Shown: positions 17,496-25,282, counted from the stretch's first letter. The stretch: 64,000 nucleotides of DNA from Propionicimonas sp. (GCF_029975155.1 NZ_JARKPQ010000299.1:1-64000), one strand, 5' to 3'. Program-made: numbers and translations. The notes: generated from the letters alone by a model not told the origin.

Positions 17496-18768
17496 GTTCA
17501 CCTCCGCCGTCTACCAGAACGAGTTCCTGCCCGACGGCGGAACCGACGTCAACGCGATCGTCACGATCAGTTGCACGGGCGCGGGTGCGGCCGGCCGCAC
17601 CGGCAGCGGGGACGCGGGCGAGATCGTCGTCGTGGACACCTCCGGTTCGATGGGGGTGGCGAACATGAACGCCGCCAAGCAGGCCGCGATGGTCGCCCTG
17701 GACAACATCCTCGACGGCACCTACTTCGCCGTCGTGGCGGGCAACCACAAGGCGTACCTCGCCTACCCGATGGTGCAGACCGGCGCCGGCATGGTCCGGA
17801 TGGACGCGCGAACGCGGGCCGAGGCCCGGCGGGCGATCAGCTTCTTCCGGGCCGAGGGCGGCACCGCGATGGGCACGTGGCTGAACCTGTGCAAGGCGCT
17901 GTTCGCGTCCATCGGGAACCTCGCGCAGAAGCACGTGATCCTGCTCACCGACGGCGAGAACCACAACGAGACCGCCGCCCAGCTGGACGCGGCGATCGCC
18001 AATTGCGCCGGCGACTTCCAGGTGGACGCCCGCGGTGTCGGCGTCGACTGGAAGGTCGCCGAGATCCGCAAGATCGCCCAGGCGCTGCTGGGCACGGTCG
18101 ACATCATCGGCGACCCCGGCCAGATGGGCGCGGTGTTCGCCGAGCTGATGCGCAGCTCGATGGCCCGCGGCGTGGCGAACGCGGACCTGCGGGTGTGGAT
18201 CCCGCAGGGTGCCCAGGTGCTGTTCATCCGGCAGGTCTCCCCCACCGTCGAGGACCTCACCCATCGCGGCACGCCGGTGAACCAGCTCACGATGAGCTAT
18301 CCGACCGGGGCGTGGGCCGACGAGGAGCGGGACTACCACATCTCCGTCCGGCTCGCCGCGAAGTCGGTCGGCCAGGAACAGCTCGCCGCGCGCGTGCAGC
18401 TGGCCGTCGGCCCCGAACTGCTCACGCAGGGGCTGGTGAAGGCCAAGTGGTCGTCCGACACGAACCTGACCGCGCAGATCAACCCGGAGGTGGCCCACTA
18501 CACCGGCCAGGCCGAGCTCGCGCAGGTCATCCAGGAGGGCCTCGCCGCCAAGGCCGTGGGTGACGAGGCGACCGCGACCACCAAGCTGGGACGCGCGGTG
18601 CAGCTCGCCACCGAGAGCGGTAATGCCGAGGCCACGGCCAAGCTGCGGAAGGTCGTCGACATCGCCGACGCGCGGACGGGTACGGTGAGGTTGAAGAAGG
18701 CTGTGGACAAGGTGGACGAGATGGCCCTGGACACGGCATCCACCAAGACCACGAGGATCAGGGGCTGA
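17488..18768 (+). CDS. von Willebrand factor A domain protein
   Basis: 426 aa, cytoplasmic. A complete MIDAS metal site is visible: DTSGS at residues 50-54, the Thr in EGGTAMGTW, and the Asp in LLTDGENHNE. The vWA domain covers about 45-220; the C-terminal half is beta-rich then helical (about 325-426), without a recognised domain. vWA proteins often scaffold AAA ATPases or bind ligands through Mg; the CbxX-type ATPase in the same operon is a possible partner. Only one base separates its stop from the FHA gene. Confidence 0.88.
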   Translation: MAEFTSAVYQNEFLPDGGTDVNAIVTISCTGAGAAGRTGSGDAGEIVVVDTSGSMGVANMNAAKQAAMVALDNILDGTYFAVVAGNHKAYLAYPMVQTGAGMVRMDARTRAEARRAISFFRAEGGTAMGTWLNLCKALFASIGNLAQKHVILLTDGENHNETAAQLDAAIANCAGDFQVDARGVGVDWKVAEIRKIAQALLGTVDIIGDPGQMGAVFAELMRSSMARGVANADLRVWIPQGAQVLFIRQVSPTVEDLTHRGTPVNQLTMSYPTGAWADEERDYHISVRLAAKSVGQEQLAARVQLAVGPELLTQGLVKAKWSSDTNLTAQINPEVAHYTGQAELAQVIQEGLAAKAVGDEATATTKLGRAVQLATESGNAEATAKLRKVVDIADARTGTVRLKKAVDKVDEMALDTASTKTTRIRG

Positions 18769-18769
18769 C

Positions 18770-19624
18770 ATGCCGATCTGCCCGGCCGGGCACCAGACGA
18801 ACGCCACGGACTTCTGCGACACCTGTGGCCTGCCGATCGCGCCCGGGGACGCGGCCGTCGCACCCGCCCCGATCCCGGCCCCGGTCGGCGGCCCGGTGAT
18901 CTGCCCGCACTGCCAGACCCCGAACGTCGCGGACGCCCTCTTCTGCGAAGCCTGCGGCTACGACTTCACCACCGGCTCCCTGCCCATCCCGGACGTCGGG
19001 GCCGCCCCCGAACCGTTGGTCGAGCCTGTCGAGACCACCCCCGAGCCGGAACCGTTGGTCGAGCCTGTCGAGACCACCCCCGAGCCCGCCGCGGAGCCGC
19101 CCCCCGAGCAGCCGAGCACCACTCCACCACCGCTCCCTGAGGAGCCGAGCGCCAGCGAGGCGTCACGAAGGGCCCCCCAGAGCCCCGCCGAGCCTCCCGC
19201 CCGTCCCCAGGTCGAGTGGGTGGCCGAGCTCTGGATCGACCCAGACTGGTACGCAGCCCAGGGCTCGTCCGACCCGCTGCCCTCCCCCGGCCTGCCCGAC
19301 ATCGTGCCGCTGGTGAAGCCGAGCAACCTCATCGGGCGCGTGTCCCACAGCCGGGGCATCTTCCCCGATGTGGACTGCGAGCTCGACTCCGGCTGCAGCC
19401 GCCGCCACGCCATGCTCACCACCGACGGCACCCGCTGGTGGATCGAGGACCTCGACTCCGCGAACGGCACCTTCGTCGGCGCCGCCGCCGGCCCCCTGCC
19501 CGCGATGCCGATCCCGCAGGGACGGGTCGAGCTCACCGCCGGCCAGCGCATCTACGTCGGCGCCTGGACCCGGATCGTCGTCCGCCGCGCCACCGAGGAC
19601 GAGCAGGAAGCCCTCGCCAGCTGA
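18770..19624 (+). CDS. FHA-domain phospho-threonine binding protein with zinc ribbons
   Basis: 284 aa. Two N-terminal zinc-binding segments (C4, C16, C19 and C45, C48, C59, C62), a Pro/Glu linker (about 75-150) built from dispersed-repeat peptides (VEPVET twice, PLPEEPSASEASRRAP once), and a C-terminal FHA domain (about 180-275). The FHA core residues are present: IGRVS, DSGCSRRHA and DLDSANGTFVG. It probably reads PknG phosphorylation, filling the role that GarA has in mycobacteria, but it is larger and different outside the FHA fold. Last gene of the operon; a strong hairpin repeat follows. Confidence 0.9.
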   Translation: MPICPAGHQTNATDFCDTCGLPIAPGDAAVAPAPIPAPVGGPVICPHCQTPNVADALFCEACGYDFTTGSLPIPDVGAAPEPLVEPVETTPEPEPLVEPVETTPEPAAEPPPEQPSTTPPPLPEEPSASEASRRAPQSPAEPPARPQVEWVAELWIDPDWYAAQGSSDPLPSPGLPDIVPLVKPSNLIGRVSHSRGIFPDVDCELDSGCSRRHAMLTTDGTRWWIEDLDSANGTFVGAAAGPLPAMPIPQGRVELTAGQRIYVGAWTRIVVRRATEDEQEALAS

Positions 19625-19625
19625 C

Positions 19626-19699
19626 CTGAACGGAAAGGAACCCGTCCCCTTTCCGTTCAGTCCTGTGAACGAAAAGGGGACGGGTCCCTTTCCGTTCAG
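19626..19699. repeat. REP-like double hairpin downstream of the FHA gene
   Basis: Outer arms CTGAACGGAAAGG and CCTTTCCGTTCAG frame a centre with CCCGTCCCC / GGGGACGGG. The AAAGG-GGACGGGTCCC-TTTCCGTTC design resembles REP elements that elsewhere accompany Y1/IS200-like transposases; no such transposase is in the window. Its place immediately after the last operon gene means it could also serve as the transcription terminator. Confidence 0.7.
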
Positions 19700-19829
19700 G
19701 GACGGTTCCTCACTCGGTCCAGCTTCAGCACGTCGGCCGGCTGCCGCTCCGTCCGCTCTCGGCGTACGCACGCCCGTCCGGCCCGATCCCGCTGGTAGCT
19801 TGGCGACCGGAACCAGCACAGGAGGAACG

Positions 19830-20054
19830 GTGGAGATCAAGATCGGCATTCAGCACGTCACCCGCGAGCTGACGGTGGAGACCGAGGCCACCGCGGCCGA
19901 GGTCGAGGCGGACCTGCGCAAGGCCCTCAGCGACGGCACTCTGATCGCGCTCACCGACGAGAAGGGACGCAAGGTGCTCGTCCCCGCGGACAAGGTCGCC
20001 TACATCGATCTCGGCCAGGAGAAGACCCGGCCGGTGGGCTTCGGCGCCCTCTGA
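19830..20054 (+). CDS. DUF3107 family protein
   Basis: 74-aa protein from a GTG preceded by a perfect AGGAGG at four bases' distance. The sequence IKIGIQHVTREL, a helical AAEVEADLRKAL segment and VPADKVAYIDLG match DUF3107, a small conserved actinobacterial family of unknown function. In mycobacteria the family member lies close to the rhlE-type helicase, as here. Its upstream 130 bp carry no gene. Confidence 0.85.
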   Translation: MEIKIGIQHVTRELTVETEATAAEVEADLRKALSDGTLIALTDEKGRKVLVPADKVAYIDLGQEKTRPVGFGAL

Positions 20055-20067
20055 GCTCGCCGGGCCG

Positions 20068-20097
20068 TTGCCCGCCGGAGCCGTCCACTGTTAGCGT
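20068..20097 (+). promoter_or_regulatory. Candidate promoter before the leader ORF and RIO1 kinase
   Basis: TTGCCC (20068-20073), 18-bp spacer, TAGCGT (20092-20097). The same TAGCGT -10 occurs in the sugar-transporter promoter at 28880. It would start an RNA about 35 bases before the mini-ORF at 20140. Confidence 0.4.
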
Positions 20098-20139
20098 TGC
20101 CGAGGCGCAGTTGCGCCCCCGCTGGAAGGAGGTCGTGAG

Positions 20140-20202
20140 ATGTCACCCACTGTCCGTGGGCTGAACGTGTTCGCCCGTCCAGCTGAGGCCCCCGCCGCCT
20201 GA
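20140..20202 (+). CDS. 20-aa leader-like ORF upstream of RIO1 kinase
   Basis: A 20-codon frame starts eight bases after a near-perfect ribosome site (AAGGAGG, 20126-20132), stronger than that of most genes here. The peptide MSPTVRGLNVFARPAEAP.. has no signal or known family. Its stop codon lies in the loop of the GC hairpin 20185-20219, 37 bases before the RIO1 start. This is the arrangement of a leader peptide controlling a downstream gene, but no regulatory codon run is obvious. Could also be an independent small protein. Confidence 0.45.
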   Translation: MSPTVRGLNVFARPAEAPAA

Positions 20203-20219
20203 TCCGACGTCGGGGCCTC
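20185..20219 (+). promoter_or_regulatory. Hairpin between leader ORF and RIO1 kinase (attenuator-like)
   Basis: GAGGCCCC (20185-20192) pairs with GGGGCCTC (20212-20219) across a 19-nt loop. The left arm is coding sequence of the mini-ORF, so a translating ribosome would melt it. The following CCAGGAGA (ribosome site of the kinase) is just downstream. No U-tract follows, so either attenuation or translational control is possible. Confidence 0.45.
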
Positions 20220-20238
20220 CTCCTCCAGGAGAATCCCG

Positions 20239-21096
20239 TTGTCAGATCCGTCCATCCGTCCCGTCGACTGGGACACCCTCACTTTCCATGCCCTCAACGA
20301 GGAGCTCGACGTCGTCCAGCGCTGGTCGACGTGGGGCTCGGTCGAACGATCCGCTCGCGGACCGCAGCCGTGGCCCGGCTGGCTGGTCACCTCCGCCGCG
20401 GCCCTCGACACCGACCTCGGCGTGCTCAAGACCGGCAAGGAGGCCGACGTCGTGCTGGTGGAGCGCGCCGTCCCCGACGATCCGGAGCAGGCCTGCCTGC
20501 TCGCGGCCAAGCGCTACCGCGACACCGACCACCGGCTGTTCCACCGCGACGCGGCCTACACCGAGGGCCGGCGGATCCGGAACAGCCGCGACGGCCGCGC
20601 GATGTCCGGCAAGACCGCCCACGGACGCGCCGTCGCCGCCGGACTGTGGGCGCGCTCGGAGTGGACGGCCCTCAACCAGCTCTTCGCCGCGGGCGTGCCG
20701 GTGCCGTATCCCGTGCAGCTGGACGGCAGCGAGATCCTGATGGAGTTCGTCGGGGACGGCGACGCCGCCGCGCCGCGGCTGCAGCAGGTCCGTCCCGCGC
20801 CGGCGCAGCTGGCGGCGCTGTTCGACCAGCTGCTCGCCGCCCTGCGGGCGATGACCGGGCTCGGCATCGTCCACGGCGACCTCAGCCCGTTCAACACGCT
20901 GGTCACGGGTCTGGACGGCACCGCGCCGCGCCTGGTGGTCATCGACGTCCCGCAGGTGGTCGACCTGGTGGCCAACCCGAACGCCGTGGAGTTCCTGCAC
21001 CGCGACTGCACGAACATGGCCGAGTGGTTCAGCGGACGGGGCCTGCCGGTCGACGCCGACGTCCTGCTCGCCGACCTGCTGGCCCACGCCTGGTGA
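20239..21096 (+). CDS. RIO1-family kinase/ATPase
   Basis: 285 aa from a TTG start with CCAGGAGA nine bases upstream. RIO hallmarks are the flexible-loop P-loop KTGKEADVV (about 73-81), a basic loop with two short repeats, HGDLSPFNTLV as catalytic loop and VIDVPQVVD as metal-binding loop. The basic N-terminal extension is short. Bacterial RIO1 proteins are atypical Ser kinases/ATPases of unclear role; the next gene downstream encodes an RNA helicase, which fits an RNA-related role by analogy to eukaryotic ribosome assembly, but that is inference. Confidence 0.85.
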   Translation: MSDPSIRPVDWDTLTFHALNEELDVVQRWSTWGSVERSARGPQPWPGWLVTSAAALDTDLGVLKTGKEADVVLVERAVPDDPEQACLLAAKRYRDTDHRLFHRDAAYTEGRRIRNSRDGRAMSGKTAHGRAVAAGLWARSEWTALNQLFAAGVPVPYPVQLDGSEILMEFVGDGDAAAPRLQQVRPAPAQLAALFDQLLAALRAMTGLGIVHGDLSPFNTLVTGLDGTAPRLVVIDVPQVVDLVANPNAVEFLHRDCTNMAEWFSGRGLPVDADVLLADLLAHAW

Positions 21097-21107
21097 CACC
21101 AGTGCTC

Positions 21108-21150
21108 CCCGAGCCTGACGAACGGTTCCCTGAGCCTGACGAAGGGCGAT
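21108..21150. repeat. Dispersed repeat pair CCTGACGAA-type
   Basis: Two adjacent GAGCCTGACGAA units (CCCCGAGCCTGACGAACGG and CCCTGAGCCTGACGAAGGG). The second is identical to arms found inverted and in-frame within dnaE2 (44972-45060). Confidence 0.8.
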
Positions 21151-21186
21151 GCGCAGGGTTCAACCGGCGGAAGCGGGAAGGCACGC

Positions 21187-21192
21187 TACACT
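21187..21192 (+). promoter_or_regulatory. Candidate -10 element of the DEAD-box helicase
   Basis: TACACT, about 100 bp before the helicase ATG, with no recognisable -35. It would leave a roughly 95-nt 5' leader, as is common for cold-shock-type RNA helicases; I see no clear structure in that leader. Confidence 0.3.
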
Positions 21193-21294
21193 GACCCTCG
21201 GCGCACACCACCGTGCGCGCCTGCCTTGAGCGGCCCACTCGCGCCGCCGGCGGGTTCCGCTACTCAGCCGACCGGCTGCAGTGACAGATAAGGC

Positions 21295-22824
21295 ATGACC
21301 CTGACCGACATCAACGACCACCTGCCCCAGGCCGACGCCGAGCACACCTTCGCCGACCTCGGCGTCATCCCCGAGATCACCGAGGCGCTGGAGAAGCTGG
21401 GCATCGTCAACCCGTTCCCGATCCAGTCGCTGGCGATCCCGATCGCGATCGCCGGCACCGACATGATCGGCCAGGCCCGGACCGGCACCGGCAAGACGCT
21501 GGCCTTCGGGGTGAGCCTGCTGCAGCGCATCGCCGTCCCGACCGACCCGGCCTACGCCGAGCTGAAGGCGCCGGGCCTGCCCCAGGCGCTGGTGATGTGC
21601 CCCACCCGCGAGTTGGCCCTGCAGGTGGCCCGCGACCTCGCGGACGCCTCCACCGTGCGCCGGGCCCGGGTGCTCACCGTCTACGGCGGTGTGGGCTACG
21701 AGACCCAGCTCGACACCCTCGCCGCCGGCGTGGACGTCGTGGTGGGTACGCCCGGTCGCCTGCTCGACCTGGTCAACCGCCGGTCGCTGGACCTGTCCCA
21801 GGTCAGGGTGCTGGTGCTGGACGAGGCGGACGAGATGCTCGACCTCGGCTTCCTCCCGGACGTCGAGCGGCTGATCAGCAAGACTCCGGCGTCCCGGCAG
21901 ACGCTGCTGTTCAGTGCCACCATGCCGGCCGCCATCGTGGCGTTGGCCCGGATGCACCTGAACCAGCCGGTGAACGTGCGCGCCGAGGCCCACGACTCGC
22001 AGCTGACCGTTCCCGACACCACCCAGTTCGTCTACCAGGCGCACGACCTGGACAAGCCGGAGATCGTCGGCCGCATCCTGCAGTCCCCGACCTGCACCCG
22101 GACGATGATCTTCACCCGCACCAAGCGCGCCGCCCAGCGGCTCGCGGACGAGCTGGTCGATCGCGGCTTCAAGGCGACCTCGATCCACGGCGACCTCAAC
22201 CAGGTGGCCAGGGAGAAGGCGCTGAAGAAGTTCCGGGAGGGCAAGGTCTCGGTGCTGGTGGCCACGGACGTCGCCGCCCGCGGCATCGACATCACCGATG
22301 TCAGCCACGTGATCAACTACGAGTGCCCCGACTCCGAGATGACCTACGTGCACCGGATCGGCCGGACGGGCCGCGCCGGCGCGAAGGGCACGGCGGTGAC
22401 GCTGGTCGACTGGGCGGACATCACCCGCTGGAAGGTGATCAACCGTGCCCTCGACCTGCACTTCCCCGAGCTGCTCGAGACGTACTCGACGTCTGCGCAC
22501 CTGTACGAGGACCTGGAGATCCCCGAGGGCACGAGGGGACGGCTGGTCGACGCCGCCCCGCGCGAGCCTCGTCACAAGGACTCCGACGGCCACCACAAGG
22601 ACGGTCATCACAAGGACCGGCACAAGGATCGTCCCAAGCGCGAGCGCAGCCGTCGCCGCCTGCGCAACGGCGAGCCGGTCGAGGGTGCTGCCGAGGCGCC
22701 CGAGTCGGCGCCGGCCGAGTCAGCGCCGGCCGAGTCGGCTGACGCCGGTGAGGCCAGGCCCGCCCGCAACCGCCGTCGTCGCCGCCGTTCCACCGGCTCA
22801 GCCGATCAGGCACCCACGGAGTAG
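21295..22824 (+). CDS. DEAD-box ATP-dependent RNA helicase
   Basis: 509 aa. It has all the core motifs: Q motif (FADLGV ... PFPIQ), Walker A ARTGTGKT, PTREL, TPGR, DEADEMLD, SAT, and HRIGRTGRAG. After the two RecA-like domains (about 1-375) comes a charged tail of about 110 residues with HHKD/HKDR repeats, an RRRLRN basic patch and repeated ESAPAES, ending in RRRRRS. Such tails bind RNA. Likely acts in ribosome assembly or mRNA decay; it corresponds by neighbourhood to the mycobacterial rhlE region. GATAAGG precedes the ATG by three to four bases. Confidence 0.92.
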   Translation: MTLTDINDHLPQADAEHTFADLGVIPEITEALEKLGIVNPFPIQSLAIPIAIAGTDMIGQARTGTGKTLAFGVSLLQRIAVPTDPAYAELKAPGLPQALVMCPTRELALQVARDLADASTVRRARVLTVYGGVGYETQLDTLAAGVDVVVGTPGRLLDLVNRRSLDLSQVRVLVLDEADEMLDLGFLPDVERLISKTPASRQTLLFSATMPAAIVALARMHLNQPVNVRAEAHDSQLTVPDTTQFVYQAHDLDKPEIVGRILQSPTCTRTMIFTRTKRAAQRLADELVDRGFKATSIHGDLNQVAREKALKKFREGKVSVLVATDVAARGIDITDVSHVINYECPDSEMTYVHRIGRTGRAGAKGTAVTLVDWADITRWKVINRALDLHFPELLETYSTSAHLYEDLEIPEGTRGRLVDAAPREPRHKDSDGHHKDGHHKDRHKDRPKRERSRRRLRNGEPVEGAAEAPESAPAESAPAESADAGEARPARNRRRRRRSTGSADQAPTE

Positions 22825-22847
22825 GCCGCGCCCCACCGGGCGGCCCC

Positions 22848-22894
22848 CTTCGTGACACCTCGCTCGCTGCGCTCACGAGCCTCCTCAGGGAGCG
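22848..22894. repeat. Dispersed CCTTCGTGAC...CTCAGGGA repeat between convergent genes
   Basis: CCCTTCGTGACACCTCGCTC ... GCCTCCTCAGGGAGC lies in the 94-bp gap between the helicase and trpS. It is the intergenic form of the element that is translated in-frame in dnaE2, imuB, the PP2C and FHA genes. As it stands between converging genes it may also end transcription. Confidence 0.75.
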
Positions 22895-22918
22895 CTTTCT
22901 GAGACGGGTTCCGAAGCG

Positions 22919-24031
22919 TCAGTAGACCATGTTCATGGCCGCGCGCACCTCGGCGAGGGTGGCGTCGCCCACCTCGTTGGCGCGGGCATTGCCCTTGCGG
23001 AGCACGTCCAGCAGGTAGCCGGGGTCGGCGGCCAGCTCCGTCCGCCTCGCGCGGATCGGGGCGAAGAACTCGTTCACGGTCTCGGTGACGAGCTTCTTCA
23101 GCCCGCCGCCGCCGGCGTTGCCGACCTCTGCGGCCACGTCCAACGGGTCGCGTCCCGTGCACAGGGCGGCCAGCATCACCAGGTTCGACACCTCGGGACG
23201 GTACTCCGGGTCATAGGTGATGAAGCGGTCGGAATCAGTGACCGCCCGCTTGATCAGCTTGGCGGTGGTGTCGGCGTCCATGCCGATCTCGATCACGTTC
23301 CCCTTGGACTTGCTCATCTTCGTGCCGTCCAGTCCCAGCACCGTGGACGCCGTCGACAGCAGCGCCTCGGCCTGCGGGAAGACCGGACGGGAAGGATCGA
23401 CGCGCCCGTAGCGCTCGTCGAAACGCCGGGCGACCACGCGAGTCTGCTCCAGGTGCGGCAACTGGTCCTTCCCCACCGGCACGAGGTTGGCCTTGCAGAA
23501 CAGGATGTCCGCGGCCTGGTGGACCGGGTAGGTGAGCAGCAGTCCTGACATCGGCCGGTCGCCGGTCGCGTCGAGCTCAGCCTTCACGGTCGGGTTGCGG
23601 CGCAGCTCCGAGTCGGTCACCAGCGACAGGAACGGCAGCAGCAGCTGGTTCAGCGACGGCACCGCGGAGTGCGCGTAGATCGTCGTGCGCGACGGATCGA
23701 GCCCGATCGCCAGGTAGTCGGCCATCATGCCCAGCACCCGCTCGCGGATCGGGCCGGTGCCGTCCCGGTCGGTGATCACCTGGTAGTCGGCGACGAGGAT
23801 GTAGGTCTCCACGCCGGCGTCCTGCAGCCGCACCCGGTTCGCCAGCGAGCCGAAGTAGTGGCCCAGGTGCAGGTTCCCGGTCGGCCGGTCGCCGGTCATC
23901 ACCCGGAAGCCGGACGGGTCCTTCGCGATCTGCGCCTCGATCTCCGCGCTGCGGACCTCCGTGCGCCGCAGGGAGGCGTCCGAGGTGGAAAGTGCCAGAT
24001 CTTCCCCGGCATCCCGGGCCTGGTCGGTCAT
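22919..24031 (-). CDS. trpS: Tryptophanyl-tRNA synthetase
   Basis: Class I aminoacyl-tRNA synthetase charging tRNA-Trp. Motifs are PTGNLHLGHYFG (HIGH class) and KMSKSKGN. The sequence GDRPTGNLHLGHY with an N-terminal extension of about 50 residues before HIGH resembles the longer actinobacterial TrpS type. I chose the ATG at 24031 (370 aa); GGAGG lies eleven bases upstream. The open frame continues to 24118 but that part is repeat-rich intergenic sequence. It converges with the helicase gene. No T-box or leader peptide is evident. Confidence 0.9.
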   Translation of the reverse strand: MTDQARDAGEDLALSTSDASLRRTEVRSAEIEAQIAKDPSGFRVMTGDRPTGNLHLGHYFGSLANRVRLQDAGVETYILVADYQVITDRDGTGPIRERVLGMMADYLAIGLDPSRTTIYAHSAVPSLNQLLLPFLSLVTDSELRRNPTVKAELDATGDRPMSGLLLTYPVHQAADILFCKANLVPVGKDQLPHLEQTRVVARRFDERYGRVDPSRPVFPQAEALLSTASTVLGLDGTKMSKSKGNVIEIGMDADTTAKLIKRAVTDSDRFITYDPEYRPEVSNLVMLAALCTGRDPLDVAAEVGNAGGGGLKKLVTETVNEFFAPIRARRTELAADPGYLLDVLRKGNARANEVGDATLAEVRAAMNMVY

Positions 24032-24100
24032 TGCTTGCACTGCCTCCGCGATCGATTCTGAACCGACTGGTGACTCTACACCGGCCCGACCCATCTGCCC

Positions 24101-24289
24101 TTGTCGTGATCCAGCCACGCGACCCCGGGATTGTGACGGGTGGTGCGATTGGGACAGCTCAACTGGCCAGATCGCGACACGGGCCCGAGATGGCGCCGAC
24201 GGATGCCGGCTGTCGCGATCTGGCCACGCTGCCTTGCACTCGCGTCACATGGGTCACAGCTGGGACGCAGAGCGGCCACATCGCGACAC
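24101..24289. repeat. Four-arm TGTCGCGATCTGGCCAC repeat, copy 1
   Basis: The 260-bp gap 24032-24291 contains no gene but four copies of one motif in alternating orientation: TTGTCGTGATCCAGCCAC (24101), ACTGGCCAGATCGCGACAC (24162), TGTCGCGATCTGGCCAC (24211) and CGGCCACATCGCGACAC (24273). The same forward-reverse-forward-reverse plan recurs at 55970-56187. It can fold into two long stems. Confidence 0.8.
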
Positions 24290-24291
24290 CG

Positions 24292-25140
24292 CTACAGCTG
24301 GCCGCCTCGCACACTGACCCGGGTGTCGATCTCGGCCAGCACGTCCGCGGCCGTGGTGTTGCAGCCGAGGTCGTGGTCGATCTTGCCGGTGCCGTGGTAG
24401 TCCGACGACCCGGTGGCCAGCAGGGCCAGTCCGTCCGCGAGTTCGCGAAGCTCGGTCCGCGTCGCGGCGTCGTGGTCCTGGTGGTCGACCTCCACTCCGT
24501 CCAGCCGGCCGGAGGCGGCGAGCTCCGCCAGCAGGGACGGCGGCAGCTGGTCGCGGCTCACCCGTCCCCATGGGTGCGCGATCACCGCCACTCCGCCCGC
24601 GGCCCGGATCAGGTCCAGGCCGAGCTCCAGCGGGGTGGAGTACCGCGTCACGAACATCGGTCCGTCGTCGGCGAGGTAGCGGTCGAACGCCTCTCTGCGG
24701 TCGGCGACGTAGCCCTTGGCGACCATCGCGTCCGCGATGTGCGGACGGCCGACCGACGGGCTGTCGCCGGCGATGTCGGCCAGTACGTCGTCGATCGGCA
24801 TTCCGGCTTCGGCGAGCTTCGCCAGCATCGCCGGGATCCGTCCGCTGCGGCCGAGCCGGATCCTGGCCAGCTCCGTGGCCAGCGCGGCGTCGTCCGTCCG
24901 GCAGCCGTAGCCCAGCAGATGGACGGACGTCCCGTCGTGCTCGGCCGAGATCTCGATCCCCCGCAACACGCGGACGCCCAACCGGTGGCCGACCGCCACC
25001 GCCTCGTCCAGTCCGTCGAAGGTGTCGTGGTCACTCAGCGCCACGACGTCGAGACCGGCCGCGGCGGCGGCCGCGACCAGCTCCGCGGGCGCGTCTGTGC
25101 CGTCGGAGACCGAGCTGTGCGTGTGCAGGTCGATGCGCAT
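24292..25140 (-). CDS. PHP-domain metal-dependent phosphoesterase
   Basis: 282 aa from the ATG giving MRIDLHTHS. PHP metal ligands are visible: DLHTHSSVSDG, ALSDHDT, GIEIS, the HPWG loop and GSSDYHG. Length and motifs match the TrpH/YciV group, which hydrolyses 3',5'-nucleotide bisphosphates and trims RNA 5' ends; that substrate is by family. The stop is only 2 bp from the repeat array at 24273-24289. The upstream gap carries a 46-nt hairpin and no promoter I can recognise. Confidence 0.85.
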   Translation of the reverse strand: MRIDLHTHSSVSDGTDAPAELVAAAAAAGLDVVALSDHDTFDGLDEAVAVGHRLGVRVLRGIEISAEHDGTSVHLLGYGCRTDDAALATELARIRLGRSGRIPAMLAKLAEAGMPIDDVLADIAGDSPSVGRPHIADAMVAKGYVADRREAFDRYLADDGPMFVTRYSTPLELGLDLIRAAGGVAVIAHPWGRVSRDQLPPSLLAELAASGRLDGVEVDHQDHDAATRTELRELADGLALLATGSSDYHGTGKIDHDLGCNTTAADVLAEIDTRVSVRGGQL

Positions 25141-25189
25141 AGGGATCATCCTGCCCTGACCCGCGGCCATCCCCACTCATCCCCCACCG

Positions 25190-25235
25190 CAAGGTGGACC
25201 GTAACCGTCGATGACGACGGTCACGGTCCACCTTG
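25190..25235. repeat. 46-nt hairpin element, copy 2
   Basis: CAAGGTGGACCGTAACCGTCG - ATGA - CGACGGTCACGGTCCACCTTG: same length, arm sequence and loop size as 7695-7740, with compensating differences in the stem. It lies between the divergently placed PHP gene start and the sugar-binding protein gene end. Confidence 0.82.
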
Positions 25236-25282
25236 ACGGGAGTCGGCGCGGAGGGCCCAGGACGCCGACCCGGTGTCGGCCG

